Origin: Aquincola tertiaricarbonis | GTDB lineage: Bacteria > Pseudomonadota > Gammaproteobacteria > Burkholderiales > Burkholderiaceae_C | Assembly (NCBI RefSeq): GCF_000969605.1 | Contig: NZ_JZUE01000005.1 | Location: 124,001 to 188,000 of the forward strand | Direction of reading: 5' to 3' | Length of the DNA: 64,000 nt | Part shown: one piece after another, positions 39,839 to 50,531 of the stretch | How positions within the stretch are numbered: the first letter of the stretch is position 1 | How the letters are laid out: each line of letters starts with the position of its first letter | Made by a program: the position numbers and the translations under genes | The notes under the pieces: model-generated | Seen by the model: the letters and a program-made list of their open reading frames with translations, nothing else | Database searches by the model: none | What the model was told of the DNA's origin: nothing

Positions 39839-40860
39839 CAGACCAGCTTGACCAGTTGCTTGCCGAAGTTGCGGCCCTTCAGCAGGCCGAGGAAGGCCTC
39901 GGGCGCGGAGGCCAGGCCTTCGGCAATGCTTTCGCGGTACTTCAGCTTGCCGGTGCCCACCAGCGTGGCCAGCTCGGTCAGCGCCTGCGGCCACAACTCC
40001 ATGTGCTCGCTGACGATGAAGCCTTCCACCCGCAGCCGGTTGGTCAGCAGCAGCTGCGGCTGCTGCAGCGGGATCGGCTCGCCGTTGTAGCCGGCGATCA
40101 TGCCGCACAGGGCGATGCGGCCGAAGGCGTTCATGCGCTGCAGCGCGGCGTCCAGGCCCAGGCCGCCGACGTTCTCGAAGACGCCGTCGATGCCGTCCGG
40201 TGCGGCCTGCTTCAGCGCCTGCGACAGGCTCTTCAGGTCGGTGTGCTGCTTGTAGTCGACGCAGGCGTCGAAACCCAGTTCGTCGATGACGAAGGCACAC
40301 TTCTCGGGCCCGCCGGCAATGCCCACCGCGCGGGCGCCACGGGCCTTCGCCAGCTGGCCCACCACGCTGCCCACGGCGCCGCTGGCCGCGCTCACCAGCA
40401 CGGTGTTGCCTTCCTTCGGTGCAATGATCTGCGTCAGGCCGTACCAGGCGGTCACGCCGGGCATGCCCACCGCGCCCAGGTAGGCCTGCAGCGGCACATG
40501 CTCGGTGCTTACCTTGCGCAGTGCGCCCCGGGTGTCGCCGTTCAGCAGCTGGTACTCCTGCCAGCCACCCATGCCCACCACCTTGTCGCCGACGGCAAAG
40601 CCCGAGTTCTTCGAGGCCACCACCTCGCCCACGGTGCCGCCGCCCATCACCTCATTCAGGGCCTGCGGCGCGGTATAGCTCTTGGTGTCGTTCATGCGGC
40701 CGCGCATGTACGGGTCCAGGCTCAGGTAATGGTTGCGCACCAGCACCTGGCCATCGGCCAGCTCGTCGGGCACGGTGGCCTCCACCAGCTTGAAGTTGTC
40801 GACGGTGGCCTCGCCGGTGGGGCGCGAGACGAGGTGGATCTGGCGGTTGATCGTGGTCAT
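39838..40860 (-). CDS. NADP-dependent oxidoreductase (CurA-like, zinc-free MDR)
   Basis: 340-residue medium-chain dehydrogenase/reductase lacking zinc ligands. The NADPH motif VSAASGAVGSVVGQLAKARGARAVG lies in the centre. The N-terminus (SLDPYMRGRMND) and the YGLTQI region are typical of CurA/2-alkenal reductases that reduce alpha,beta-unsaturated carbonyls. AGGAG precedes the ATG. It heads a coupled run with the GNAT and SDR. The substrate is unproven. Confidence 0.9.
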   Translation of the reverse strand: MTTINRQIHLVSRPTGEATVDNFKLVEATVPDELADGQVLVRNHYLSLDPYMRGRMNDTKSYTAPQALNEVMGGGTVGEVVASKNSGFAVGDKVVGMGGWQEYQLLNGDTRGALRKVSTEHVPLQAYLGAVGMPGVTAWYGLTQIIAPKEGNTVLVSAASGAVGSVVGQLAKARGARAVGIAGGPEKCAFVIDELGFDACVDYKQHTDLKSLSQALKQAAPDGIDGVFENVGGLGLDAALQRMNAFGRIALCGMIAGYNGEPIPLQQPQLLLTNRLRVEGFIVSEHMELWPQALTELATLVGTGKLKYRESIAEGLASAPEAFLGLLKGRNFGKQLVKLV

Positions 40861-40887
40861 GGTCTTCTCCTGTGGGGTGGGCGAGCG

Positions 40888-41346
40888 TCAGTCCGACGCG
40901 CCGCCGCGGCGGACCTTCATGCCGCCGACGGTGAGGGACTTCAGGTGCTTGAAGGTGCCGGTGCCGTGCGCGACAAGCGCGCCCTTGTCGTCCAGCACGC
41001 TGGCTTCGCAGAACGACATCGTCAGGGTGCGGTGCATCACCCGGCCCTGCACCCGCAGGCGGCCCAGGCCGGGCCGCATGAAGGTGGTCTTCATCTCGAT
41101 GGTGACGACGCCGGTGCGCGGCTCGCCACCGGGCTCGTCGGGGCTGCGGGCAGCATGGCCCATGGCGGCGTCGAGCAGCGTCATCGTCACGCCGCCATGG
41201 GCCATGCCCCAGGCGTTGGTCAGCTGCTGGCTCAGCGTCAGGGTCAGTTCGGAATGGCCGCCGTCGAAGCGAAGCAGCTCGCAGCCCAGGTGTGCCAGGA
41301 AGGGGATGTGGGCCAGCGAAGGCAGGCCCGCGGCGGGCGTGGTCAT
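40888..41346 (-). CDS. PaaI-type hotdog-fold acyl-CoA thioesterase
   Basis: 152-residue hotdog protein. The core WGMAHGGVTMTLLDAAMGHAA carries the PaaI signature (HGG followed by an acidic residue in the long helix). The second half has VVTIEMKTTFMRPG. It probably hydrolyses acyl- or aryl-CoA. The ATG overlaps the preceding SDR stop (ATGA). In this beta-oxidation neighbourhood it may release CoA from stalled intermediates. Confidence 0.88.
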   Translation of the reverse strand: MTTPAAGLPSLAHIPFLAHLGCELLRFDGGHSELTLTLSQQLTNAWGMAHGGVTMTLLDAAMGHAARSPDEPGGEPRTGVVTIEMKTTFMRPGLGRLRVQGRVMHRTLTMSFCEASVLDDKGALVAHGTGTFKHLKSLTVGGMKVRRGGASD

Positions 41347-42134
41347 CCGCCGAAGATGGCGCTGACGCCGCCGTCCACCGCGATCACCTGCCCGGTGATG
41401 TGCTTGCCCGCGGCCGAGGCCAGCAGCAGCGCGGCGCCCTTGAGGTCGTCGTCGTCGCCCAGGCGGTTCAGCGGCGCGGCGGCGGCCATCTTCTCGGCGC
41501 CCACCGCGGCCAGCAGGCCGTGCGTCATGCGGCTGGGGAAGAAACCCGGCGCCAGCGCATTCACGTTGATGCCGTGCGCGCCCCACTCGCCCGCCAGCAC
41601 GCGGGTGAAGTTCACCGCCGCGCCCTTGCTGGCGTTGTAGGCCACCGTCTTCATCGTCGGCGGGTTGCCGGCCAGGCCGGCGATGGAGGCCACGTTGATG
41701 ATGCGGCCCGACTTGCGCGGGATCATGCTGGCGCGTCCCACGGCCTGGGCGAACATGAACAGGCTGCGCACGTTCAGGTTCATCACCTTGTCCCAGGCTT
41801 CGAGCGGATGCTCCTCGGCCGGGGCACCCCAGGTGGCGCCGGCGTTGTTCACCAGGATGTCGATGCGGCCCATGCGGGCCATGGTCTCGTCGACCACCTT
41901 CTGCACGTCTTCTGGCTTGGCGGCGTCGCCGGCGATCCAGCGCGTGTCGATGCCCCTGGCCTGCAGGTGGGCGGCGGCCTCCTCCAGGTCGGCCGCCTTG
42001 CGGGAGGTGATCATGATCTTGGCACCGGCCTCGCCCAGGGCCTCGGCGATCTGCAGCCCCAGGCCGCGCGAGCCGCCGGTGACCAGGGCCACCTGGCCGG
42101 TCAGGTCGAACAGCTTCATCACGGGTGTGCTCAT
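41343..42134 (-). CDS. short-chain dehydrogenase/reductase (SDR), 3-oxoacyl-ACP reductase-like
   Basis: 263-residue classical SDR with TGGSRGLG (about 19-26), NNAGATW (about 97) and the YNASKGA catalytic Tyr-Lys. The C-terminus has the FabG-like PGFFPSRMT and VDGG. It probably oxidises or reduces a beta-hydroxyacyl intermediate. The ATG at 42134 follows AGGAG by 6 nt; a GTG one codon upstream is less well placed. It is coupled to the thioesterase downstream. Confidence 0.9.
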   Translation of the reverse strand: MSTPVMKLFDLTGQVALVTGGSRGLGLQIAEALGEAGAKIMITSRKAADLEEAAAHLQARGIDTRWIAGDAAKPEDVQKVVDETMARMGRIDILVNNAGATWGAPAEEHPLEAWDKVMNLNVRSLFMFAQAVGRASMIPRKSGRIINVASIAGLAGNPPTMKTVAYNASKGAAVNFTRVLAGEWGAHGINVNALAPGFFPSRMTHGLLAAVGAEKMAAAAPLNRLGDDDDLKGAALLLASAAGKHITGQVIAVDGGVSAIFGG

Positions 42135-42161
42135 CACGTTCTCCTCACTTGTCTAGACAGG

Positions 42162-42350
42162 CTACTGCCCACGGATGCGCGAGCGCAGCCAGATCAGCAG
42201 CACGCCGCCGGCCACGGCCACGCCGCCGCAGGCCTGCATCAGCAGGCCGGTGTTCTCGTCGGTGCGGGCCACGAAATAACCCAGGGTGGCGAGGATGATG
42301 CCGCCGTACAGCAGCACCCACGCCAGCTTCTCCATCGTCTGGGGCTTCAT
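42162..42350 (-). CDS. small conserved membrane protein
   Basis: 62-residue protein with two predicted TM helices (LAWVLLYGGIILATLGYFVA and GGVAVAGGVLLIWLRS) separated by a short polar loop, ending in basic residues. It starts 14 nt after the acyl-CoA dehydrogenase stop and lies within the lipid-metabolism run. No function is known. Confidence 0.7.
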   Translation of the reverse strand: MKPQTMEKLAWVLLYGGIILATLGYFVARTDENTGLLMQACGGVAVAGGVLLIWLRSRIRGQ

Positions 42351-42364
42351 CGGCAGCCCCAGGG

Positions 42365-44203
42365 TCAGAACCAGTCGTCGCGCATCTCGCGCGTGAGCGT
42401 GTTGCGGGCAGCGACCGGCGCCAGCCAGGCGTCGATCTTCGGCAGCTCGAAGTCGAAGAAGTAATGCATGGCCGACAGTGTGCCCTGCCGTCGCGGCTCG
42501 GCCAGGCCGGGGCCGGCGGCCTGCGCGGCCACCGCCACGTCCAGCCACAGCCAGGCCAGCACCAGGTGGCCGAAGGCCTGCAGGTAGGGCGTGGCATTGG
42601 CCAGCGCGTCTTCCGGCACGCCCGACGCCCAGGCCGACTTGGTGGCCGCGCCCACTCGCTGCAGCGCCGCGCCCAGCGCATTGCCGCGCGCGGCCAGCCC
42701 GGCCACGTGGCCGGCGCGCTGGGCGGTGTCGCTGATGCGGCCTGCCAGCAGCTTCAGGCCCGCGCCGCCGTCCATCACCACCTTGCGGCCCAGCAGGTCC
42801 AGGCCCTGGATGCCGTGGGTGCCCTCGTGGATCATGTTCAGGCGGTTGTCGCGCCAGTGCTGCTCCACCGGGAAGTCGCGGGTGTAGCCATAGCCGCCAT
42901 GCACTTGTATGGCCAGGCTGTTGGCCTCCAGGCCCCATTCGCTGGGCCAGCTCTTGGCGATGGGCGTGAGCACCTCCAGCAGCAGCCGGGCCTCGTCGGC
43001 GGCCTGCACGCTGCCGGTGTGCTGCTCGTCCACCAGGCGGGCGCAGTACAGGCCGAGCGCGATGCTGCCTTCCACATAGGCCTTCTGCGCCAGCAGCATG
43101 CGCTTGACGTCGGCATGCTCGATCAGCCGCACCGGCGGCTGCGTGGCGTCCTTGCCGGCCGGGCCCATCGGGCGACCCTGGCTGCGGTTGCGGGCGTAGT
43201 CCAGGCTGGCCTCGTAGCCCGCGCTGCCCAGCATCGCGGCGCCGAAGCCCACGCCGATGCGCGCCTCGTTCATCATGTGGAACATGCAGCGCAGGCCCTG
43301 CCCGGCCTCGCCCACGCGGTAGCCGATGGCGCCGGCCGCGCCGCCCGGCATGTGCTTGCCCTCGCCGAAGTTGAGCAAGGTGTTGGTCGTGCCGCGATAC
43401 CCGAGCTTGTGGTTCAGGCCGGCCAGCACAACGTCGTTGCGCTCGCCGGTCAACTGGCCTTGGGGGTCGACCAGCCGCTTGGGCACGATGAAAAGGGAGA
43501 TGCCGCGGGTGCCGGGCAGCAGCTTGCCGTCGGGGCCGGGGATCTTGGCCAGCACCAGGTGCACGATGTTCTCGGTGATCTCGTGCTCGCCGCCCGAGAT
43601 CCACATCTTGTTGCCGGTGAGCCGGTAGCGCGGGCCCAGCGGATCGGCCTCGAAGCCTTCGCCATCGGGCACCGCACGGGTGGCGATGTCGCTCAGGCTG
43701 GAACCGGCCTGCGGCTCCGACAGGCACATGGTGCCGAACCAGCGGCCGGCGAATTCGTTCTTGGCGAACACCTCGCGCTGCAGCGGCGTGCCGTGCGCCA
43801 TCAGCAGGTTGGCATTGCCGGCGGTGAGCATGCCGTAGGCGCTCATCGCCACGCTGCCCAGCTTGAAGAAGCCGGCCGCGGCCAGCTGCACCACGAAGGG
43901 CAGCTGCATGCCGCCGAACTCATAGGGCTGCGCCGCGGCGATCATGCCGCTGTCGGCATAGGCCATCGCCGCCTCGTGCGTGGCCCGCGGCAGGTGCACC
44001 CGCTCGCCGTCGAAGTGCGGCTCCTCGGTGTCGGCCAGGCGGTTGAAGGGCGCGAGTTTCTCGCGCGCCAGCCGCTCGCAGGTGTCCAGCACCGAGGTGA
44101 CGGTCTCGGCCGAATGGTCGGCAAAACGCTCGCGGGTGAACAGCGCATCCAGCTGCAGCCAGTGCTGCAGCAGGAAGTCCAGCGTGTCGCGGTAGGTCTT
44201 CAT
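42365..44203 (-). CDS. large acyl-CoA dehydrogenase
   Basis: 612-residue FAD enzyme that introduces the first double bond in acyl-CoA. It has an FAD/CoA site (MCLSEPQAGSSLSDI, WISGGEHE), the likely catalytic glutamate in MIHEGTHGIQGLDLLGRK, and a long C-terminal tail (to 612) with a helical extension, as in the about 600-residue DmdC/FadE5-like group rather than 380-residue enzymes. It lies 13 nt downstream of the thiolase gene and thus in a beta-oxidation unit. Confidence 0.93.
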   Translation of the reverse strand: MKTYRDTLDFLLQHWLQLDALFTRERFADHSAETVTSVLDTCERLAREKLAPFNRLADTEEPHFDGERVHLPRATHEAAMAYADSGMIAAAQPYEFGGMQLPFVVQLAAAGFFKLGSVAMSAYGMLTAGNANLLMAHGTPLQREVFAKNEFAGRWFGTMCLSEPQAGSSLSDIATRAVPDGEGFEADPLGPRYRLTGNKMWISGGEHEITENIVHLVLAKIPGPDGKLLPGTRGISLFIVPKRLVDPQGQLTGERNDVVLAGLNHKLGYRGTTNTLLNFGEGKHMPGGAAGAIGYRVGEAGQGLRCMFHMMNEARIGVGFGAAMLGSAGYEASLDYARNRSQGRPMGPAGKDATQPPVRLIEHADVKRMLLAQKAYVEGSIALGLYCARLVDEQHTGSVQAADEARLLLEVLTPIAKSWPSEWGLEANSLAIQVHGGYGYTRDFPVEQHWRDNRLNMIHEGTHGIQGLDLLGRKVVMDGGAGLKLLAGRISDTAQRAGHVAGLAARGNALGAALQRVGAATKSAWASGVPEDALANATPYLQAFGHLVLAWLWLDVAVAAQAAGPGLAEPRRQGTLSAMHYFFDFELPKIDAWLAPVAARNTLTREMRDDWF

Positions 44204-44216
44204 GCCGGGCAGGACG

Positions 44217-45392
44217 TCACAGCACCTCGAACACGCCGGCCGCGCCCATGCCGCCGCCGATGCACATGGTGACGCACACCTTCTTGGCGCCGCGGCGCTT
44301 GCCTTCGATCAGCGCATGGCCGGTCAGGCGCTGGCCGCTCACGCCGTAGGGGTGGCCCAGCGCGATGGCGCCGCCGTTGACGTTCAGCCGGTCCATCGGG
44401 ATGCCCAGCTTGTCGGCGCAGTACAGCACCTGCACCGCGAAGGCCTCGTTCAGCTCCCACAGGTCGATGTCGTCCACGGTCAGGCCCAGGCGGGCCAGCA
44501 CCTTGGGCACGGCATAGACCGGGCCGATGCCCATCTCGTCGGGCTCGCAGCCGGCCACCGCAAAGCCGAGGAAGCGGCCCAGCGGCTTCAGGCTCTTCTG
44601 CTCGGCATGGCGCTCGCTGACCACCACGCAGGCACCGGCGCCGTCGCTGAACTGGCTGGCATTGCCGGCGGTGATCACGCCGCCCGGCAGTGCGCTGCGG
44701 ATGCCCTGCACCGCCTCCAGCGTGGTGCCGGGGCGGATGCCCTCGTCGGTGCCGACGGTGACCTGCCTGGTCGTCAGGCCCATCACCGGATCGGCGACAC
44801 CGGCAGTGACGGTGATCGGCGCGATCTCGTCGGAGAAGCGGCCGGCCTCGCGCGCGGCGGTGGCCTTCTGCTGGCTGGCGGCGCCGTATTCGTCCATGCG
44901 CTGCTTGGGGATGCCGTAGCGCTTGGCCACCGTCTCGGCGGTTTCCAGCATCGTCATGTAGATGGCAGGCTTGTTCTCGCTCAGCCAGCGCTCGGCCAGC
45001 ATGTGCTTGTTCATCTCCTGCTGCACGCAGGAGATGCTTTCCACGCCACCGGCCACGTAGGCATCGCCCTCGCCGGCGATCACCCGCTGCGAGGCCATCG
45101 CGATGGTCTGCAGGCCGCTGGAGCAGAAGCGGTTGACGGTGACGCCCGAGACGGTGAGCGGCAGCCCGGCGCGCAGCGCGATCTGCCGGGCGATGTTGGC
45201 GCCCGTGGCGCCTTCGGGGTTGGCGCAGCCCATCAGCACGTCCTCGATCACGCCGGGCTCGATGCCCGCGCGTTCGACGGCCGCGGCCACCGCATGGCCG
45301 CCCAGCGTGGCGCCGTGGGTCATGTTGAAGCTGCCCTTCCAGCTCTTGGCCAGGGGCGTGCGGGCGGTGGAGACGATCAGTGCGGAAGTCAT
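44217..45392 (-). CDS. acetyl-CoA C-acyltransferase (thiolase)
   Basis: 391-residue thiolase catalysing the last step of beta-oxidation. The nucleophilic Cys90 is in [10 protein letters not shown], and the second half has [15 protein letters not shown] and the general-base cysteine in [10 protein letters not shown]. The length is typical. The ATG at 45392 was chosen for the conserved N-terminus. It lies 19 nt downstream of the multifunctional FadB-like gene. Confidence 0.94.
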   Translation of the reverse strand: MTSALIVSTARTPLAKSWKGSFNMTHGATLGGHAVAAAVERAGIEPGVIEDVLMGCANPEGATGANIARQIALRAGLPLTVSGVTVNRFCSSGLQTIAMASQRVIAGEGDAYVAGGVESISCVQQEMNKHMLAERWLSENKPAIYMTMLETAETVAKRYGIPKQRMDEYGAASQQKATAAREAGRFSDEIAPITVTAGVADPVMGLTTRQVTVGTDEGIRPGTTLEAVQGIRSALPGGVITAGNASQFSDGAGACVVVSERHAEQKSLKPLGRFLGFAVAGCEPDEMGIGPVYAVPKVLARLGLTVDDIDLWELNEAFAVQVLYCADKLGIPMDRLNVNGGAIALGHPYGVSGQRLTGHALIEGKRRGAKKVCVTMCIGGGMGAAGVFEVL

Positions 45393-45411
45393 GTGGTTCT
45401 CCCCGTCTTGT

Positions 45412-47508
<2,097 letters not shown>

Positions 47509-47538
47509 GGGGGTGTCTCCTCAGGAAGCGCGGAAAAA

Positions 47539-47550
47539 GAACGATCGTTC
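47539..47550. promoter_or_regulatory. palindromic operator upstream of the FadB-like gene
   Basis: Perfect 12-bp palindrome GAACGATCGTTC. TetR-family regulators of fatty-acid degradation often bind palindromes of this sort just upstream of fad genes. The regulator itself is not seen in the window. Confidence 0.55.
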
Positions 47551-47619
47551 GATTCTAGGAAGCGGTGCAGCAAAAATCCTGTCCCTGCCGTGACAAGGGG
47601 CCTTGCCAGACCCCCGTGG

Positions 47620-47720
47620 ATACCCTAGCGACGCGCACGCCCGCGGCCGACGCCGGGCCGCCCCAGGGCGGCCGCGCAACCCGCTCGGCGGGTGGGACCG
47701 TGTACCCGCGGGACCGGATG
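47620..47720. repeat. GC-rich intergenic repeat-like block
   Basis: The segment around CGGGCCGCCCCAGGGCGG and CCCGCTCGGCGGG forms GC-rich inverted repeats between the livF stop and the FadB-like promoter. It shares CGGGCCGCCCCA with the mosaic at 38389-38400. It may act as a transcript end or as a dispersed repeat copy. Confidence 0.4.
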
Positions 47721-47725
47721 CCCCA

Positions 47726-48427
47726 TCAAACTTCCAACCACTCCTTGCGGACGTAGTTGTCGGCCTTCAATGCAGCAGGCGTCCCCTCGAACACGATCTG
47801 CCCGTGGCCCATCACGAAGCACCGCTCGGAAACTTCCAGCGCGATGGTGAGCTTCTGCTCCACCAGCAGCACCGAGATGCCGCGGCGCTTGAGCTCGCGC
47901 AGGTACTCGGCCACCAGTTCCACGATCTTGGGCGCCAGCCCTTCCGTGGGCTCGTCGATCATGATCAGGTCGGGGTCGCCCATCAGCGTGCGGCACAGCG
48001 TCAGCATCTGCTGCTCGCCGCCCGACAGCACGCCGGCCTCGGTGTGCTGGCGTTCCTTCAGCCGCGGGAACATGGCGTACATGTCGTCGAAGCTCCAGCG
48101 CGGCTTCTTGCCGCCGCCACCGCGCTTCTCGCCCAGCATCAGGTTCTGGTGCACCGTGAGCTTGGGGAAGATGTCCCGGTTCTCCGGCACGTAGCCGATG
48201 CCCAGGTGCGCGATCTCGAAGGCCTTCCTGCCGATCAGCGGCTGGTCGCGCCAGGTGATGCTGCCGGCCGCATCCACCAGGCCCATGATGGCCTTGACGG
48301 TGGTGGAGCGGCCCGAGCCGTTGCGCCCCAGCAGGCTGACGATCTCGCCGGGCCGCACCTCGAAGTTCACGCCATGCAGCACATGGCTCTTGCCGTAGAA
48401 GGCATGCAGGTCGGTCAGCTTCAGCAT
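47726..48427 (-). CDS. livF: Liv-type ABC transporter ATP-binding protein LivF, Walker A Lys-to-Arg
   Basis: 233-residue branched-chain-type importer ATPase. The Walker A reads GRNGSGRST at 34-42, with Arg40 (codon CGC, 48308-48310) in place of the invariant Lys. The signature LSGGEQQ (134-140) is normal, Walker B is LIMIDEP, and the switch position is Gln in LLVEQ, as in other LivF proteins. The start overlaps the livG stop by 7 nt. The transported compound is uncertain; beta-oxidation neighbours suggest a carboxylic acid. Confidence 0.92.
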   Translation of the reverse strand: MLKLTDLHAFYGKSHVLHGVNFEVRPGEIVSLLGRNGSGRSTTVKAIMGLVDAAGSITWRDQPLIGRKAFEIAHLGIGYVPENRDIFPKLTVHQNLMLGEKRGGGGKKPRWSFDDMYAMFPRLKERQHTEAGVLSGGEQQMLTLCRTLMGDPDLIMIDEPTEGLAPKIVELVAEYLRELKRRGISVLLVEQKLTIALEVSERCFVMGHGQIVFEGTPAALKADNYVRKEWLEV

Positions 48428-49236
48428 GCCTTGGCCTCCGCGGCCTGCGTCTCGGCCAGCACCGAGCCGAGGTAGGCCTCCTGCACGCGGGCATTGGCCC
48501 GCACCGCATCCGGCGTGTCGAAGGCGATCACCTCGCCGTACACCAGCACCGCGATCTTGTCGGCCAGGCCGAACACCACGCCCATGTCGTGCTCCACCGT
48601 CAGCAGCGTCTTGCCCACCGTCACCTCGCGGATCAGCTCGATGAAGCGCTTGGTCTCGCTCTTGCTCATGCCGGCGGTGGGCTCGTCCAGCAGCACCACG
48701 TCGGCCCCGCCGGCGATGGTGATGCCGATCTCCAGCGCACGCTGCTCGGCATAGGTGAGGTTCATCGCCAGCGTGTCGCGCTTCTTGTGCAGCCGGATCA
48801 TCTCCATCAGCTGCTCGGCGCGCTCGTTGGCATCGCGCAGCCGGCTCAGCGCCTTCCAGAAGGCATAGCGGTGGCCCTGCGACCACAGCACCGCGCAGCG
48901 CAGGTTCTCGAACACGCTCAACCGGTTGAACAGGTTGCTCACCTGGAAGCTGCGCGCCAGCCCGCGGCGGTTGATCTCGTAGGGCTCCAGCCCGTCGATG
49001 CGCTGGCCATGCAGCCGGATCTGCCCGCTGCTGGCGCCGAAGCGGCCGCTGATCAGGTTGAACAGCGTGCTCTTGCCCGCGCCGTTGGGGCCGATGATGG
49101 CCACCCGCTCGCCCGGCTGCACCGCCAGGCTGGCGCCGCGGATGATGGCCGTCTTGCCGAAGGACTTGTGCAGGTCCACCAGCTCCAGCGCGGGGCCCGC
49201 GCCCTGCACGGCCGGGTGTGCGGCAGCGGCGGCCAT
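48421..49236 (-). CDS. livG: Liv-type ABC transporter ATP-binding protein LivG
   Basis: 271-residue importer ATPase. Walker A is GPNGAGKST at 49-57 (Lys present), Walker B is VVLLDEPTAGM, and the H-loop is TVEHDM. The signature motif is degenerate, LTYAEQ at 160-165, with Ala163 (codon GCC) where LivG proteins normally have Gly. The start overlaps livM by 1 nt (TGATG) with AGGAGG upstream. It is paired with LivF, which carries an Arg in Walker A. Confidence 0.93.
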   Translation of the reverse strand: MAAAAAHPAVQGAGPALELVDLHKSFGKTAIIRGASLAVQPGERVAIIGPNGAGKSTLFNLISGRFGASSGQIRLHGQRIDGLEPYEINRRGLARSFQVSNLFNRLSVFENLRCAVLWSQGHRYAFWKALSRLRDANERAEQLMEMIRLHKKRDTLAMNLTYAEQRALEIGITIAGGADVVLLDEPTAGMSKSETKRFIELIREVTVGKTLLTVEHDMGVVFGLADKIAVLVYGEVIAFDTPDAVRANARVQEAYLGSVLAETQAAEAKAC

Positions 49237-50531
49237 CACAGTGCCTCCTCGCGGCGGCGCAGCGTGCGCTCGATGTCGGTCTGCACCTCGGCCCATTCGT
49301 GCTTGAACTGCCGGCGGCTCAGCTCGAACAGCGCGATGCCCACGGCCATCACGAACACCGCGCCGAACCAGGTGTCGAAGTGCTCGATGTTGAGCGTGGC
49401 CCCCAGGTACTTGACGGTGGGCCCCAGGGCCGCATCCAGCTGCAGGTGGTAGATCATCTCGACGATGGCGCCCGCGCCCGCCAGCACCACCAGCGCGGTG
49501 CCGCCCAGGGCCAGGTAGGCCGTCCACAGCGCGCGCAGCTTGCCGAAGGCGGCCACGCGCAGGTTCATCATCAGCAGGCTGGCGATGCCGCCCGGCGCAT
49601 ACATCACCATGAACAGGAAGACGAGGCCCAGGTACAGCAGCCAGGCCTTGGTGAACTCCGACAGCAGCACCGTGGCCAGCACCATCAGCACCGCGCCGAT
49701 GATGGGACCGAAGAAGAAGGTGGCCCCGCCCAGGAAGGTGAACAGCAGGTAGGCGCCCGAGCGGCCCGCGCCCACCACCTCGGCGGTGGCGATCTCGAAG
49801 TTGAGCGCGTACATGCCGCCCGACACGCCCGCGAAGAAGCCCGCGATGATGAAGGCGGTGTAGCGCACCCGCTGCGGGTTGTAGCCGATGAAGGCCACGC
49901 GCTCGGCGTTGTCGCGCACCGCATTGAGCATGCGGCCCAGCGGCGTGTGGGTGAAGGCGAACATGAGCGCGGTGCACACGAAGGTGTAGAACGCCAGCAG
50001 GTAGTACACCTGGATCTGCGGCCCGAAGCTGATGCCCCACACCGGCTTGCCCACCACGCGGTTGCCGGCCACGCCGGCTTCGCCGCCGAAGAACTCCGGC
50101 ACCATCAGGCTCATCGCGAAGACCAGCTCGGCGAGGCCCAGCGTGATCATCGCGAACGGCGTGCCCGACTTGCGCGTGGTCACCCAGCCCAGCAGCACCG
50201 CGAAGAACATGCCGGCCACGCCGCCCACCAGCGGCAGCAGGCTCACCGGGATGGGCAGGCTGCCGCCCGAGATGGCATTGAGCGCATGGATGGCCACGAA
50301 GGCGCCCAGCCCGGTGTACACCGCATGGCCGAAGCTGAGCATGCCGCCCTGGCCCAGCAGCATGTTGTAGGACAGGCAGGCCACCACCGCGATGCCGATC
50401 TGCGACAGGATGGTGACGGCCAGGCTGCTGACGAACAGCTTGGGCAGCACCAGCAGCAGCAGCGCGAAGCCGCCCCACACGAACCACCGGCCGACGTTGT
50501 AGGGCCGGAAATGGAATTGACGCTGGCCCAT
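49236..50531 (-). CDS. livM: Liv-type ABC transporter permease LivM
   Basis: 431-residue membrane permease with eight or more predicted TM helices. It has the LivM-type SYNMLLGQGGMLSFGHAVYTGLGAF near the N-terminus and LLFTFLGGATFFFGPIIGAVLMV. The roughly 100 residues after the last common TM helix form an extra C-terminal extension (HFDTWFGAVFVMAVGIALFELSRRQFKHEW). It follows livH with no spacer (TGAATG). Confidence 0.92.
   Translation of the reverse strand: MGQRQFHFRPYNVGRWFVWGGFALLLLVLPKLFVSSLAVTILSQIGIAVVACLSYNMLLGQGGMLSFGHAVYTGLGAFVAIHALNAISGGSLPIPVSLLPLVGGVAGMFFAVLLGWVTTRKSGTPFAMITLGLAELVFAMSLMVPEFFGGEAGVAGNRVVGKPVWGISFGPQIQVYYLLAFYTFVCTALMFAFTHTPLGRMLNAVRDNAERVAFIGYNPQRVRYTAFIIAGFFAGVSGGMYALNFEIATAEVVGAGRSGAYLLFTFLGGATFFFGPIIGAVLMVLATVLLSEFTKAWLLYLGLVFLFMVMYAPGGIASLLMMNLRVAAFGKLRALWTAYLALGGTALVVLAGAGAIVEMIYHLQLDAALGPTVKYLGATLNIEHFDTWFGAVFVMAVGIALFELSRRQFKHEWAEVQTDIERTLRRREEAL

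Noticed and set aside
42464..44272. 602-residue plus-strand frame opposite the acyl-CoA dehydrogenase
   Set aside because: Antisense artefact of codon bias; it has no motifs.
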